The position numbers and the translations under genes were made by a program. The notes below the pieces were generated by a model. The model was given only the letters and a program-made list of their open reading frames with translations. It was not told where the DNA came from and did not search any database. Of a DNA stretch of 64,000 nt, positions 1-8,985 are shown piece by piece. The DNA is from Paenarthrobacter nicotinovorans (GTDB lineage Bacteria > Actinomycetota > Actinomycetes > Actinomycetales > Micrococcaceae): contig NZ_SZVS01000003.1 in assembly GCF_007670255.1 (NCBI RefSeq), positions 62,001-126,000 of the forward strand, given 5' to 3'. Every line of letters begins with the position of its first letter. The stretch's first letter is position 1.

Positions 1-1
1 A

Positions 2-1762
2 GCCAACATGATCGCCGAGGCATCACGTAGGCTCCGCCTCAGCACGGACCGGGCCTCCATCAGGGACCTGGCAGCGGAGATCGAGTGGGCGAAGGTGTCG
101 ATGCTGACGCCTGCCAATTACCTGGAAAATGCCCAGGGGCGTGGCACCCCCGGGGGTTTCGACCTTACCGCTGTTTCCCGGGTCTTCCAGGCCTATGAGG
201 ACATCAAGACCGACCGCAATGTCATCGATTTCGAGGACGTCCTGCTCATCACCGTGGGGATTCTCCAGGAAGACCCGAAAGTGGCGGCCACTGTTCGTGA
301 GCAGTACCGGCACTTCGTGGTGGATGAATACCAGGACGTTTCGCCGCTTCAGCAACGGCTCCTGGATTTGTGGCTCGGCGGCCGCGACGAATTGTGCGTG
401 GTGGGGGACGCGAGCCAGACCATTTACTCTTTCACGGGAGCTTCGCCCAAGCACCTGCTGGGTTTCAAGGCCCAATTCCCGGAAGCGAACGTGGTCAAGC
501 TCATCCGCGACTACCGGTCTACGCCACAGGTGGTGAAACTGGCCAACGAGCTCCTGGGGTCCCGGCGAAGCGGGGGACCCGTTGCCGATGCTGCGTGGGC
601 GCCGCCCCTCAAGCTCGTCGCCCAACGTCCCGCCGGTCCCGAGCCGCGGTTCATGGAGTGCCCTGATGACGAAGCCGAGGCCGCTGTGGTGGCGGGCCGG
701 ATCCAGGAGCTGCTCGACGCCGGCGTCCAGGCGAGTGAAATCGCGATTCTCTTCCGCACCAACGGTCAGTCCGAGGCCTATGAACAGGCGCTGGCCTCGG
801 CCGGCATCGGTTACCAGCTCCGCGGCGGAGAGCGGTTCTTCGCGCGTAAGGAAGTCCGTGACGCCATCCTGCAACTGCGCGCGGCCACCCGGGCCGTGGC
901 GGAGGGACCACAGGAGCCCCTGGGACAGATCGTCCGGGACATTGTCGCGTCCTTGGGTTATACCGATGTCGCCCCGCACAACGGGGGAGCCCTGCGCGAG
1001 CGGTGGGAATCATTGGCAGCACTGGTCGCCCTCGCCGACGAGCTCTCCGTCAGCCGCGGTGAGTCCTTCACACTGGCAGAGTTCGTCAATGAGCTCCAGG
1101 AACGCTCGGTGGCGCAACACGCCCCCACGGTCCAGGGAGTCACACTCGCTTCCTTGCACTCAGCCAAAGGCCTTGAATGGGACGCCGTTTTCCTGGTGGG
1201 CCTCAGCGAAGGTTTGATGCCGATTTCTTTTGCGGACTCACCCGAGGACGTGGACGAGGAACGCAGGCTCCTCTACGTGGGCATCACCCGGGCGCGTGAA
1301 CATCTGAGCCTGTCATGGTCCACCGCACGTACGCCTGGCGGGAGGGCCAACCGTAAACCCTCGCGGTTCCTCGACGGGCTTCGCCCCGACTCCGCGGCGT
1401 CGGCGAACGCGCGCAGCGGGTCCGGTCCGATGCGACGCAAAGCTGCAGCACCGGCGTCGTGCAGGGTGTGCGGCAGCATGCTCGCCACCGGCGCTGAGCG
1501 GAAGGTGGGCCGCTGCAATCAGTGCCCTCCTTCCTACGAGGAACAGACCTTCGACGCCCTGCGGCAGTGGCGCAAGGAGGAGGCAAAGTCAGCCGACGTC
1601 CCGGCCTACGTGGTGTTTACCGACGCGACCCTGACGGCGATCGCCGAAGCCAAGCCCACGTCCCTTGAGGAACTGGCGGGTTTGGCCGGTATTGGCCCGT
1701 CCAAGCTTGAACGCTACGGCGAGGCTGTCTTGGCGGTCCTCGCAGAGAACGCTGTCCTCTGA
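2..1762 (+). CDS. uvrD2: ATP-dependent DNA helicase UvrD2, 5'-truncated by window edge
   Basis: Superfamily 1 (UvrD/PcrA-like) 3'-5' DNA helicase acting in DNA repair. The frame is open from base 2, so the N terminus with Walker A lies outside the window. Visible motifs, in order: the Walker B motif DEYQD, GDASQTIYSF (motif III), RDYRST (motif IV), SAKGLEWDAVFL (motif V) and YVGITRAR (motif VI). Downstream of the motor are two CxxC pairs (bases 1460-1471 and 1514-1525), a probable zinc ribbon, and then an HRDC-like tail containing LAGLAGIGPSKLERYG. The helicase plus CxxC plus HRDC arrangement is the one known for mycobacterial UvrD2 rather than UvrD1. The stop codon overlaps the next start (TGATG), so the two genes are probably cotranslated. 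Confidence 0.9.
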   Translation, partial: ANMIAEASRRLRLSTDRASIRDLAAEIEWAKVSMLTPANYLENAQGRGTPGGFDLTAVSRVFQAYEDIKTDRNVIDFEDVLLITVGILQEDPKVAATVREQYRHFVVDEYQDVSPLQQRLLDLWLGGRDELCVVGDASQTIYSFTGASPKHLLGFKAQFPEANVVKLIRDYRSTPQVVKLANELLGSRRSGGPVADAAWAPPLKLVAQRPAGPEPRFMECPDDEAEAAVVAGRIQELLDAGVQASEIAILFRTNGQSEAYEQALASAGIGYQLRGGERFFARKEVRDAILQLRAATRAVAEGPQEPLGQIVRDIVASLGYTDVAPHNGGALRERWESLAALVALADELSVSRGESFTLAEFVNELQERSVAQHAPTVQGVTLASLHSAKGLEWDAVFLVGLSEGLMPISFADSPEDVDEERRLLYVGITRAREHLSLSWSTARTPGGRANRKPSRFLDGLRPDSAASANARSGSGPMRRKAAAPASCRVCGSMLATGAERKVGRCNQCPPSYEEQTFDALRQWRKEEAKSADVPAYVVFTDATLTAIAEAKPTSLEELAGLAGIGPSKLERYGEAVLAVLAENAVL

Positions 1763-2382
1763 TGGCAGGCGCACGTTCCGGAGATACCGGCGTACCCCGG
1801 GTGACCGACGACGGCGCTCCAGTGGTGGTTCGCCGATCTGCCAGACGGCGTCGAACTGTCGCCGCTTTTTGGGAGGACGGCAACGCGGTGGTGGCCATCC
1901 CCGCGAGCTTCACCACGTCCCAAGAGCGGGAATGGGTCCGTCGGATGCTGGCAAAGCTCAAGAAGCAGGGTGAGCAGGGATCGGGCAGGAGCAAGCGCCG
2001 GCCCGCCACCGATGAGGTACTTGCTGAGCATGCAGCCCATCTTTCACGCACCTACCTTGGCGGACGGGCAGTGCCTACCTCTGTGCGCTGGGTTGGCAAC
2101 CAGAACACGCGGTGGGGCTCGGCGACTCCCGCGGACGGCAGCATCAGGCTTTCCGACAAGCTCCAGCCCATGCCCCAGTGGGTGATTGACTACGTCCTGG
2201 TGCACGAACTGGCGCACCTGCTGGTCGCGGGGCACAACGCCCAATTTTGGTCCCTCGTTGCCGCGTATCCGGAGACCGAGCGCGCCAAAGCCTTCCTAGA
2301 AGGAGTGGCCTTCGCTTCGTCGAGGGGACTTACCGGCGGGGACAACGGCCACGCGGACGCTGACGCGGATCACGCCGATTAA
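1762..2382 (+). CDS. YgjP-like (DUF45) zinc metallopeptidase domain protein
   Basis: A 206-residue protein of the YgjP/DUF45 family, predicted soluble zinc peptidases. The motif VHELAHLLVAGH supplies the HExxH site, with a further histidine in the LVAGHNAQFW segment, as is usual for the family. WVGNQNTRWGSATPADGSIRL is also typical. The N-terminal ~70 residues are basic and low in conservation. The start ATG overlaps the uvrD2 stop codon, so it is probably made from the same transcript; this neighbour pair recurs in actinobacteria. The substrate is unknown. The acidic/His-rich C terminus (HADADADHAD) is unusual but may be only a tail. Confidence 0.82.
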   Translation: MAGARSGDTGVPRVTDDGAPVVVRRSARRRRTVAAFWEDGNAVVAIPASFTTSQEREWVRRMLAKLKKQGEQGSGRSKRRPATDEVLAEHAAHLSRTYLGGRAVPTSVRWVGNQNTRWGSATPADGSIRLSDKLQPMPQWVIDYVLVHELAHLLVAGHNAQFWSLVAAYPETERAKAFLEGVAFASSRGLTGGDNGHADADADHAD

Positions 2383-2383
2383 A

Positions 2384-2417
2384 GCGCAACGGCCACCGTT
2401 CACGGTGGCCGTTGCGC
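2384..2417. terminator. Bidirectional hairpin terminator
   Basis: A perfect 15-bp stem (2384-2398 with 2403-2417) around a 4-nt TTCA loop lies between two convergent genes. There is no long U-tract on either side, which is common in high-GC actinobacteria. Confidence 0.8.
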
Positions 2418-2428
2418 ACTGCTAACGC

Positions 2429-3856
2429 CTAATTCCTGGGCGGCTGGGGATCGTTGTCATCCGGGCCGGAGCCGTCCGTTGAGGATTCCGGATCTTCAGC
2501 ATCGCCAGCCTCGTCGTATCCGCCGTTCAGGAGTTTCTGCAGGGCATCGTCAACTTCGCTGTCGCTCGCTTCTGCCAGGCGCCGCCGTTCGGAGAAGCCC
2601 TTGGGGTCATCCAGGTCTTCGGCGGTAGGCAGCAGGTCCGGGTGGTGCCAGATGGCATCGCGACCGGCGATGCCGCGCTCTTCCTTCAGGGTGGCCCACA
2701 AAGTGGCAGCCTCCCTGAGTCGACGTGGGCGCAACTCCAAGCCCACCAGGGAGGAGAAAGCGTGCTCGGCCGGTCCACCGGTGGCTCGCCGGCGGCGGAC
2801 GGTCTCGCGCAAGGCAGTCGCGGAAGGCAACACCTTGGCGGTGGCTTCTGCGGTCAGTTCGTCAACCCAACCCTCCACCAAGGCGAGGGCGGTTTCGAGT
2901 TTCTCCAGTGCCGCCGTCTGGACCGGAGTCCGTTCCGGGGTGAAGACACCCTGTGACAAAGCGGCCTGGATGCCTTCGGGGTTGCTGGGATCGAGGTCGC
3001 GGGCCAAATCCTCGATACGGGACATATCAATGTGGATGCCGCGGGCATAAGCCTCGATGGCGCCCAACAGATGGCCGCGCAACCAAGGGACCTGCACGAA
3101 CAAGCGGGCATGTGCGGCTTCACGGACGGCCAGGAACAGCCGTACGTCGTTCTCCGGAAGGCTGAGTCCTTCGCCGAATTTGGCGACGTTGGCCGGCAAA
3201 AGTGCCATCTCGAGATCGGCCAAGGGCACACCAATGTCAGTTGAGCTGACGACTTCAGCGGACAGCGCTCCAATAGCCTGGCCCAACTGCATTCCGAAGA
3301 TGGCTCCGCCCATGTTCTGCAACATCGACGAGGCGCCACCCATCATGGACTTCATTTCCTCAGGCATTTGCTGGGTGAGTGCATTGGACAACGCATTGGC
3401 AATGCTGTTTGCCACCGGTTCTGTCAGGCGCTTCCAGGTCCCCAGTGTCGCTTCGACCCACTCAGCGCGTGACCAGGCACGCCCGATCAGTCCGGTTGCC
3501 GAGAGATCGGTGACGGGATCGAGCCAGAGTTCTGCGAGCCTCAGGGCTTCGTCGATTTCCCGGGCCTGCTGGGCGTTGACCGAGGGGTCGCTGCCAGCTG
3601 CGGCTACCCGGCGCGCATTCTCGTGCGCGAGCTGCCAGTTGACGGGACCTTCCGACGTTGAGCTCATCATGGCCTGTACCTGCGCGAACATCTGCTGCAA
3701 AAGCTGGGGGTCGTTCGGCAGGCCGGCGGCCTTGGCCAGTTCGGCGGGATCGATGTTGCCCATGCCCTGACCGCCCATGAGGTTCTGCAGCATTTCCGCC
3801 AGCGGATCCTTGGGGTTGTCGTCGTCGTTGGACGGGTTGTTGGGGTTGGAAGTCAT
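2429..3856 (-). CDS. DUF2342/zincin-like protein (zinc-dependent metalloprotease family)
   Basis: A 475-residue protein of the actinobacterial DUF2342 (Zincin_2) family, often named putative hydrolase or zinc-dependent metalloprotease. The Met/Gln/Asn-rich N terminus (MLQNLMGGQGMGNIDP) and the central segment LFLAVREAAHARLFVQVPWLR are characteristic. The supposed active site reads R-E-A-A-H instead of H-E-x-x-H, so the first zinc ligand is absent; I recall the same change across the family. The C terminus is acidic and Pro/Asp-rich. It is divergent from the PDZ protease gene and convergent with the YgjP-like gene. Start ATG at 3856; the upstream RBS is weak. Catalytic activity is not assured. 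Confidence 0.78.
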   Translation of the reverse strand: MTSNPNNPSNDDDNPKDPLAEMLQNLMGGQGMGNIDPAELAKAAGLPNDPQLLQQMFAQVQAMMSSTSEGPVNWQLAHENARRVAAAGSDPSVNAQQAREIDEALRLAELWLDPVTDLSATGLIGRAWSRAEWVEATLGTWKRLTEPVANSIANALSNALTQQMPEEMKSMMGGASSMLQNMGGAIFGMQLGQAIGALSAEVVSSTDIGVPLADLEMALLPANVAKFGEGLSLPENDVRLFLAVREAAHARLFVQVPWLRGHLLGAIEAYARGIHIDMSRIEDLARDLDPSNPEGIQAALSQGVFTPERTPVQTAALEKLETALALVEGWVDELTAEATAKVLPSATALRETVRRRRATGGPAEHAFSSLVGLELRPRRLREAATLWATLKEERGIAGRDAIWHHPDLLPTAEDLDDPKGFSERRRLAEASDSEVDDALQKLLNGGYDEAGDAEDPESSTDGSGPDDNDPQPPRN

Positions 3857-4070
3857 GGTGCCGCCGATCGTCGAACTGGCTGGTGATCTCTTTCACCGTA
3901 CCGCGCGGTCGGAACGCTGTCTGCCCGGACCCGGCGTCGTTCGCTGTAGGCAAAGCAGTACAGCAACCCCGCACCGCGTAGTGTTGATGCTTGGTATGTG
4001 CTGTCGCCGCCCGCGGGGGCAGCAAGCCACAGGAAACCGGTCAGCCCATGCCGGAAAAAGAGAGGCCTCA

Positions 4071-5225
4071 ATGCTTACTTCGCCCAGCCCCGAGGGCTCC
4101 TTCACCTCGCGCCCGAGCCAGGATCAGCGCCAGACGCCCGACGCCGATCCCTCCCAGGTGCCACCGGCACCTGCGCGCGATGGCCGTTACATGATCATGG
4201 TGATCTCGGGCCTGCTGGCCTTGGCACTTGGCATCGGGGCGGCGGCGTTGCCTGTCCCTTACGTGATCGAGTCGGCCGGGCCCACGTTCAACACGTTGGG
4301 TAAGGACGGCGACAAGCCGGTCATCAGCATCTCCGGCCATGAATCGTTCCCCGCCAAGGGCAACCTGGATCTCACCACCGTCGTCATGACGGGCGGTCCC
4401 AAGACTCCCGCGACGATTTTTGATGTTTTCCGGGCCTGGTTGGACAGCTCCAAGGCGGTGTATCCCGAGGAACTCATCTACCCCAAGGGCACCACTGCGG
4501 AGCAGACGGTCCAACAGGGCGAGATAGAGATGGAGACCTCCCAGGAGAACGCCGTGGCCGCCGCCCTGCGGCAACTGGACATCCCTTTCGAGCAGCGGCT
4601 AAATGTCGCCGGGCTGTCCGACCCGTCGCCGTCGGCCGGCAAAATCAAGGAGGGTGACCGCCTGAAGACCATCAATGGCAAGGCCATCACCTCAATGAGC
4701 GTGGTGCAGGCAGAACTTGCCGCCGGCGCCGGAGCCCCGGTCGCCGTCGAGGTGGAGCGCAACGGCGCGTTGGTAACGGAAACTGTCACCCCCACCAAGA
4801 ACCAGGCCGACCGCTACGTTCTGGGCGTGCTGTTGTCGAGCGACTACACCTTTCCTTTCGATGTCAGCATTTCCTTGGACAACGTAGGAGGACCCAGCGC
4901 GGGCATGATGTTCGCTTTGGGAATCGTGGACAACCTGACTCCTGGGGATCTCACGGGTGGCAAGCACGTCGCAGGCACGGGCACCATCACCGCGGACGGT
5001 GCGGTGGGAGCGATTGGCGGCATTGCCCAGAAGATGATCGGTGCCCGGCAACACGGCGCCACGATGTTCCTGGCCCCGGCCGCCAATTGTTCAGATGTCG
5101 CAGGCCATGTTCCCGATGGTCTTCAGGTGGTCAAAGTCGAAACGCTGGCAGATGCAACCGCCGCAGTGGAGCGGTTGGGGTCCGGGCAGGACACGTCGGG
5201 CCTTCCCACCTGCACAAACAACTAG
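4071..5225 (+). CDS. YlbL-type PDZ / Lon-like (S16) membrane protease
   Basis: A membrane-anchored serine protease of 384 residues. After a polar N terminus there is one transmembrane segment (about residues 43-63, VISGLLALALGIGAAALPVP), then a PDZ region (about 180-250) and a C-terminal S16 domain. The catalytic dyad is visible: Ser276 in GGPSAGMM and Lys321 in GGIAQKMIGARQHGA, 45 residues apart as in Lon proteases. The frame extends upstream to 3777, but that would overlap the divergent gene; ATG 4071 is preceded by a GAGAGG stretch. Family members such as Bacillus YlbL degrade membrane or division proteins. In actinobacteria it sits next to UPF0182, as here. Confidence 0.87.
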   Translation: MLTSPSPEGSFTSRPSQDQRQTPDADPSQVPPAPARDGRYMIMVISGLLALALGIGAAALPVPYVIESAGPTFNTLGKDGDKPVISISGHESFPAKGNLDLTTVVMTGGPKTPATIFDVFRAWLDSSKAVYPEELIYPKGTTAEQTVQQGEIEMETSQENAVAAALRQLDIPFEQRLNVAGLSDPSPSAGKIKEGDRLKTINGKAITSMSVVQAELAAGAGAPVAVEVERNGALVTETVTPTKNQADRYVLGVLLSSDYTFPFDVSISLDNVGGPSAGMMFALGIVDNLTPGDLTGGKHVAGTGTITADGAVGAIGGIAQKMIGARQHGATMFLAPAANCSDVAGHVPDGLQVVKVETLADATAAVERLGSGQDTSGLPTCTNN

Positions 5226-5227
5226 AC

Positions 5228-5254
5228 TGGCGGTGGAACTTAGCTCCACCGCCA
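5228..5254 (+). terminator. Hairpin terminator after the PDZ protease gene
   Basis: A 10-bp stem (TGGCGGTGGA 5228-5237 with TCCACCGCCA 5245-5254) and a 7-nt loop start 2 nt after the stop codon. It separates the protease gene from the UPF0182 gene. Confidence 0.65.
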
Positions 5255-5351
5255 CTCGTGGCATATATGACGGCCTCCGCCATGGCCCAGCGGCAGAGAA
5301 TGTCAAGTACTCGCACACCGACTGTTCACTGACACCAATGAGGTACAGAGT

Positions 5352-8342
5352 TTGTCCCGTCCCGCCAGCACCAACCCGCCCGGAAGATCACCGCTGAGAC
5401 GAGGTGCCCTGACTCCGACGCTCATTGTCGTGGCCGTGGCCGTCGTCGGGTTCATTTTCTTCGCCAATGTCTGGACTGACGTCCTCTGGTACCAGCAGCT
5501 TGGTTTCTTCGAAGTGTATCTTCGGGAAAACCTTGCCAGGATCATCACGTTCCTGGTCGGTTTCGCGATGATGTTCGCGGCCGTTTTCTTCGCCATCAGG
5601 ATTGCCTACCGGTCACGTCCCGTCTACGCTCCTGATGCGGAGTCGCGGGACAACCTGAACCGCTACCAGGCCCAGCTTGAGCCGGTACGCAGGGTAGTCA
5701 TGATCGGCTTGCCCATACTGTTCGGGCTCTTCGCCGGCAGCGCGGCCGCCAGCCAGTGGCAGAAAGCCCTGCTGTTCTTCAACCAGCAGCCCTTCGGCCA
5801 AACGGACCCGCTGTTCAACCTCGACATCAGCTTCTACCTGATGTCCTTGCCGTTCCTCGGGTTCGTTACCGGTTTCCTGATCAGCATCACCGTGGTGGCC
5901 GGCATCGCAGGCATCCTTACGCACTACCTCTATGGCAGCATCCGGCTGATGGAGCGCGGCATCTTTACCAGCCGCGCGGCGCAGATCCACATCGCCGTCA
6001 CTGGCGCACTCTTCCTGATTCTGTTGGGCGTCAACTTCTGGCTGGACAGGTACACCACGGTCCAGAGCAACTCGGGTCGCTGGGCCGGTGCTCTTTATAC
6101 GGACGTCAATGCCGTTGTCCCCACCAAGGCAATCCTTGCAGTGGCCGCCGCCTTGGTAGCCATCCTGTTCATTGTTGCTGCGGTGATCGGCCGATGGCGT
6201 CTGCCCGTCATTGGGACCGCGATGCTGGTCATCACGGCAATCCTTGCCGGCGGTGTCTACCCGTGGGTTATTCAGCAGTTCCAGGTGCGTCCCTCGGAGA
6301 ACACCCTCGAGCGCGAGTTCATCAACCGCAACATCAACATGACCCGTTCTGCGTACGGCCTGGACAAGATTGATGTATCCGCCTACAACGCGACGACGAC
6401 TGCTACAGCAGGTGCCTTGGCCGCGGATGCGCAGACGGCGGCAAACATCAGGCTTCTGGACCCGAACCTCATCTCTTCGGCGTTCGCCCAGCTCGAGCAA
6501 TTCCGCCCGTACTACCAGTTCCCGCAGACCCTCAACGTGGACCGCTACACGGTGGACGGCAAGGTCCAGGACACCGTGATCGCTGTCCGCGAGCTGAACC
6601 CGGATGGCCTGAGCGCCAACCAGCAGACCTGGGTCAACCGCCACATCGTCTACACGCACGGCTATGGCGTTGTAGCGGCGAAGGGCAATAAGTTCACTGC
6701 CGATGGCAAGCCGGAGTTCCTGCAGTCCGGGATCCCGTCCAACGGGGTGCTGGGTAACGACACCACCTACGAGCCCCGTATCTACTTCGGCGAAAACTCC
6801 CCGGAGTATTCAATTGTCGGTGCCCCGGATGGTGCGCCCAACCGTGAACAGGACCGCCCCGCCAGCCGTGAGGGCGGGGGAGAGACCCAGTACACGTTCA
6901 ACGGCAATGGCGGACCGAACGTTGGCAACTGGCTGAACCGGATTCTCTACTCCATCAAGTTCCAGTCCTCGGATCTGTTGCTCTCCGACGGTGTCAACGC
7001 TGAGTCCCAGATTCTCTACGACCGCAACCCACGCGAACGCGTGGAGAAACTGGCGCCTTACCTCACTGTCGACGGCAATGCCTATCCGGCCGTGGTGGAT
7101 GGCCGCGTGAAGTGGATCGTCGATGGCTACACCACGAGCCAGTACTTCCCGTACTCACAGCCGCAGCAGCTGCAGAATGCGACAGCCGATTCCCAGACAA
7201 GCGCCGGCCGGACGGTGGCCCTGCCGAACAGCTCCGTGAACTACATCAGGAACTCGGTGAAGGCCACCGTTGACGCTTACGACGGTTCGGTAAACCTTTA
7301 CGCCTGGGACGACCAAGACCCCATCCTGAAGGCATGGCAGAAGGTCTTCCCGACCACCATCAAGCCCTACTCCGAAATGTCCGGCGATCTGATGAGCCAC
7401 GTCCGTTACCCGGAGGACCTGTTCAAGGTCCAGCGTGAGTTGCTTGGCCGCTACCACGTGACGGACCCTGACAGCTTCTACCAGAACAACGACGCCTGGA
7501 GCGTTCCCAATGACCCCACCGTCTCGGAGGCCGTGAAGCAGCCGCCGTTCTACATGTCGCTGCAAATGCCGGACCAGGAAAAGCCCGCCTTCCAGCTGAC
7601 GTCCTCGTTCATTCCGCAAACCGTGAACGGTAATGCCAGGAACATCCTCTATGGCTTCCTTGCGGCAGATTCGGACGCCGGCAACGTCAAGGGAGTGAAG
7701 GCGGACAGCTACGGAAAACTGCGGCTCCTGCAGCTCCCGACAGATACCCAGGTTCCTGGTCCCGGACAGGCCCAGAACAAGTTCAACTCCGACCCCACGG
7801 TTTCACAGGCGTTGAACCTCCTGCGCCAGGGTGCCTCGGACGTTTTGAACGGCAACCTGCTTACACTGCCTGTTGGTGGCGGTCTGTTGTACGTCCAGCC
7901 GGTTTACCTCAAGTCGACTGGTGAGACGTCGTACCCCACCTTGCAGCGCGTCCTCGTAGCCTTCGGTGACAAGATCGGCTTCGCTCCGACCCTTGACGCG
8001 GCCCTGGACCAGTTGTTCGGTGGCAACTCCGGAGCAACCGCGGGGGACTCGGCCAACAACGGCCAGACGCCCGCTACGCCTCCGGGAACGACAACCCCGC
8101 CCGCAGGTCCGACCGATGCCAAGGCTGACCTCAAGGCAGCCCTGGATGCGGCAAACAAGGCCATCCAGGACGGGCAGGCAGCCCTGGCCAAGGGTGACTT
8201 TGCCGGATACGGCGACCAGCAGAACAAGTTGTCTGAAGCCCTGAAGAAGGCTGTGGACGCTGAGGCCCGACTCGGGACGACCTCGACGCCGACGACCTCG
8301 CCGAGCGCGACGCCCACACCGTCGCCCTCGCCGAGCAGCTAA
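5352..8342 (+). CDS. UPF0182 family large membrane protein
   Basis: A 996-residue integral membrane protein of the UPF0182 (COG1615) family, of unknown function and typical of actinobacteria. The N-terminal third holds about seven hydrophobic segments (for example [20 protein letters not shown] and [21 protein letters not shown]). A long, probably extracytoplasmic domain follows (from about residue 320), then a tail with alternating Thr/Pro/Ser. Length and arrangement match the family (about 950-1000 aa). The only start that fits is TTG at 5352; the stretch before it has no strong ribosome binding site. It is followed by a strong terminator and so is probably transcribed singly or by read-through from the protease gene. 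Confidence 0.88.
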   Translation: MSRPASTNPPGRSPLRRGALTPTLIVVAVAVVGFIFFANVWTDVLWYQQLGFFEVYLRENLARIITFLVGFAMMFAAVFFAIRIAYRSRPVYAPDAESRDNLNRYQAQLEPVRRVVMIGLPILFGLFAGSAAASQWQKALLFFNQQPFGQTDPLFNLDISFYLMSLPFLGFVTGFLISITVVAGIAGILTHYLYGSIRLMERGIFTSRAAQIHIAVTGALFLILLGVNFWLDRYTTVQSNSGRWAGALYTDVNAVVPTKAILAVAAALVAILFIVAAVIGRWRLPVIGTAMLVITAILAGGVYPWVIQQFQVRPSENTLEREFINRNINMTRSAYGLDKIDVSAYNATTTATAGALAADAQTAANIRLLDPNLISSAFAQLEQFRPYYQFPQTLNVDRYTVDGKVQDTVIAVRELNPDGLSANQQTWVNRHIVYTHGYGVVAAKGNKFTADGKPEFLQSGIPSNGVLGNDTTYEPRIYFGENSPEYSIVGAPDGAPNREQDRPASREGGGETQYTFNGNGGPNVGNWLNRILYSIKFQSSDLLLSDGVNAESQILYDRNPRERVEKLAPYLTVDGNAYPAVVDGRVKWIVDGYTTSQYFPYSQPQQLQNATADSQTSAGRTVALPNSSVNYIRNSVKATVDAYDGSVNLYAWDDQDPILKAWQKVFPTTIKPYSEMSGDLMSHVRYPEDLFKVQRELLGRYHVTDPDSFYQNNDAWSVPNDPTVSEAVKQPPFYMSLQMPDQEKPAFQLTSSFIPQTVNGNARNILYGFLAADSDAGNVKGVKADSYGKLRLLQLPTDTQVPGPGQAQNKFNSDPTVSQALNLLRQGASDVLNGNLLTLPVGGGLLYVQPVYLKSTGETSYPTLQRVLVAFGDKIGFAPTLDAALDQLFGGNSGATAGDSANNGQTPATPPGTTTPPAGPTDAKADLKAALDAANKAIQDGQAALAKGDFAGYGDQQNKLSEALKKAVDAEARLGTTSTPTTSPSATPTPSPSPSS

Positions 8343-8357
8343 GGCATAAGCCGCCTG

Positions 8358-8397
8358 AAGGCCGGCACCTGCTCCAATGAGAGCAGGTGCCGGCCTT
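8358..8397 (+). terminator. Strong hairpin terminator after UPF0182 gene
   Basis: A 17-bp perfect stem (8358-8374 with 8381-8397), 6-nt loop, then TT. It lies 15 nt after the stop codon. Confidence 0.82.
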
Positions 8398-8434
8398 TTG
8401 CGTGGGGGGGAGATGCACATCACGTAGCCAGGAT

Positions 8435-8463
8435 TTGGTCTGACATTCACCGGACGGTAATGT
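8435..8463 (+). promoter_or_regulatory. Probable promoter of first initiator tRNA gene
   Basis: TTGGTC (8435-8440) and TAATGT (8458-8463) are separated by exactly 17 nt and lie 11 nt before the tRNA 5' end, the expected place for a housekeeping-sigma promoter. The second tRNA copy lacks an equally spaced match. Confidence 0.5.
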
Positions 8464-8474
8464 TGTTCTTGCGA

Positions 8475-8548
8475 CGCGGGGTGGAGCAGTTCGGTAGCTC
8501 GCTGGGCTCATAACCCAGAGGTCACAGGTTCAAATCCTGTCCCCGCAA
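8475..8548 (+). tRNA. Initiator tRNA-fMet (CAU), copy 1
   Basis: A full cloverleaf of 74 nt can be drawn. The acceptor stem CGCGGGG pairs with CCCCGC and leaves the unpaired C1:A72 typical of bacterial initiators. The anticodon arm is CTGGG-CTCATAA-CCCAG, with the three G:C pairs that define tRNA-fMet, and the T arm is ACAGG-TTCAAAT-CCTGT. The discriminator is A at 8548 and CCA is not encoded. It is identical in sequence to the copy at 8777. Confidence 0.95.
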
Positions 8549-8554
8549 CTGGAG

Positions 8555-8592
8555 AAAAGGTCCGGATCAGTATTCACTGATCCGGACCTTTT
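8555..8592 (+). terminator. Terminator of initiator tRNA copy 1
   Basis: A 16-bp stem (8555-8570 with 8577-8592), loop TATTCA, with an A-rich 5' arm and TTTT at the 3' end. It starts 6 nt after the tRNA. Confidence 0.85.
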
Positions 8593-8604
8593 GTTTCCCC
8601 AAAG

Positions 8605-8691
8605 CTTCCCTCTCTCACATCCCACCCGCTTGGGCGCCTCCCTCTCTCACATCCCACCCACTTGGGCGCCTCCCTCTCTCACATCCCACCC
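8605..8691. repeat. 32-bp tandem repeat, about 2.7 copies
   Basis: The core TCTCTCACATCCCACCC recurs at 8611, 8643 and 8675, an exact 32-nt period. Copies 1 and 2 differ by about two bases; the third is cut off after the CCCACCCC segment. The repeat lies between the two initiator tRNA genes, is pyrimidine-rich on the plus strand and has no ORF. There are no variable spacers, so it is not CRISPR. Confidence 0.85.
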
Positions 8692-8776
8692 CACGACGGC
8701 TTGCTGTGATCTCCGGCACCTTGGGCGCTGTTTGGTCGGGAGCACCCCCTCGCGTGCGGTAGAGTTGTTCCTGCGA

Positions 8777-8850
8777 CGCGGGGTGGAGCAGTTCGGTAGC
8801 TCGCTGGGCTCATAACCCAGAGGTCACAGGTTCAAATCCTGTCCCCGCAA
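8777..8850 (+). tRNA. Initiator tRNA-fMet (CAU), copy 2
   Basis: Base-for-base identical to the tRNA at 8475, with the C1:A72 mismatch and the GGG/CCC anticodon stem of initiators. Short flanks are duplicated too (GTTGTTC[T/C]TGCGA before and CTGGAGAAAA after), so a unit of roughly 105 bp including most of the terminator has been copied. Confidence 0.95.
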
Positions 8851-8856
8851 CTGGAG

Positions 8857-8893
8857 AAAAGATCCGGATCAGTACAACTGGTCCGGATCTTTT
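8857..8893 (+). terminator. Terminator of initiator tRNA copy 2
   Basis: A near copy of the first tRNA terminator: AAAAGATCCGGATCAGT (8857-8873) pairs with 8877-8893 with one G-U pair and ends in TTTT. Confidence 0.8.
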
Positions 8894-8985
8894 GCTTAAC
8901 CTGTAACGCAAAATGTCGCTGGAGACGCGGTGCTAGCATCGATTCCGGATTCGCTGAAGCAGGAAGATTTCGATGGGACGGCCCA

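Noticed and set aside
3777..4070. Upstream extension of the PDZ protease frame
   Set aside because: It overlaps the divergent DUF2342 gene and would place about 98 unrelated residues before the normal N terminus.
8605..8691. Possible CRISPR array
   Set aside because: The 32-bp copies are directly adjacent, without unique spacers, and no cas gene is present.
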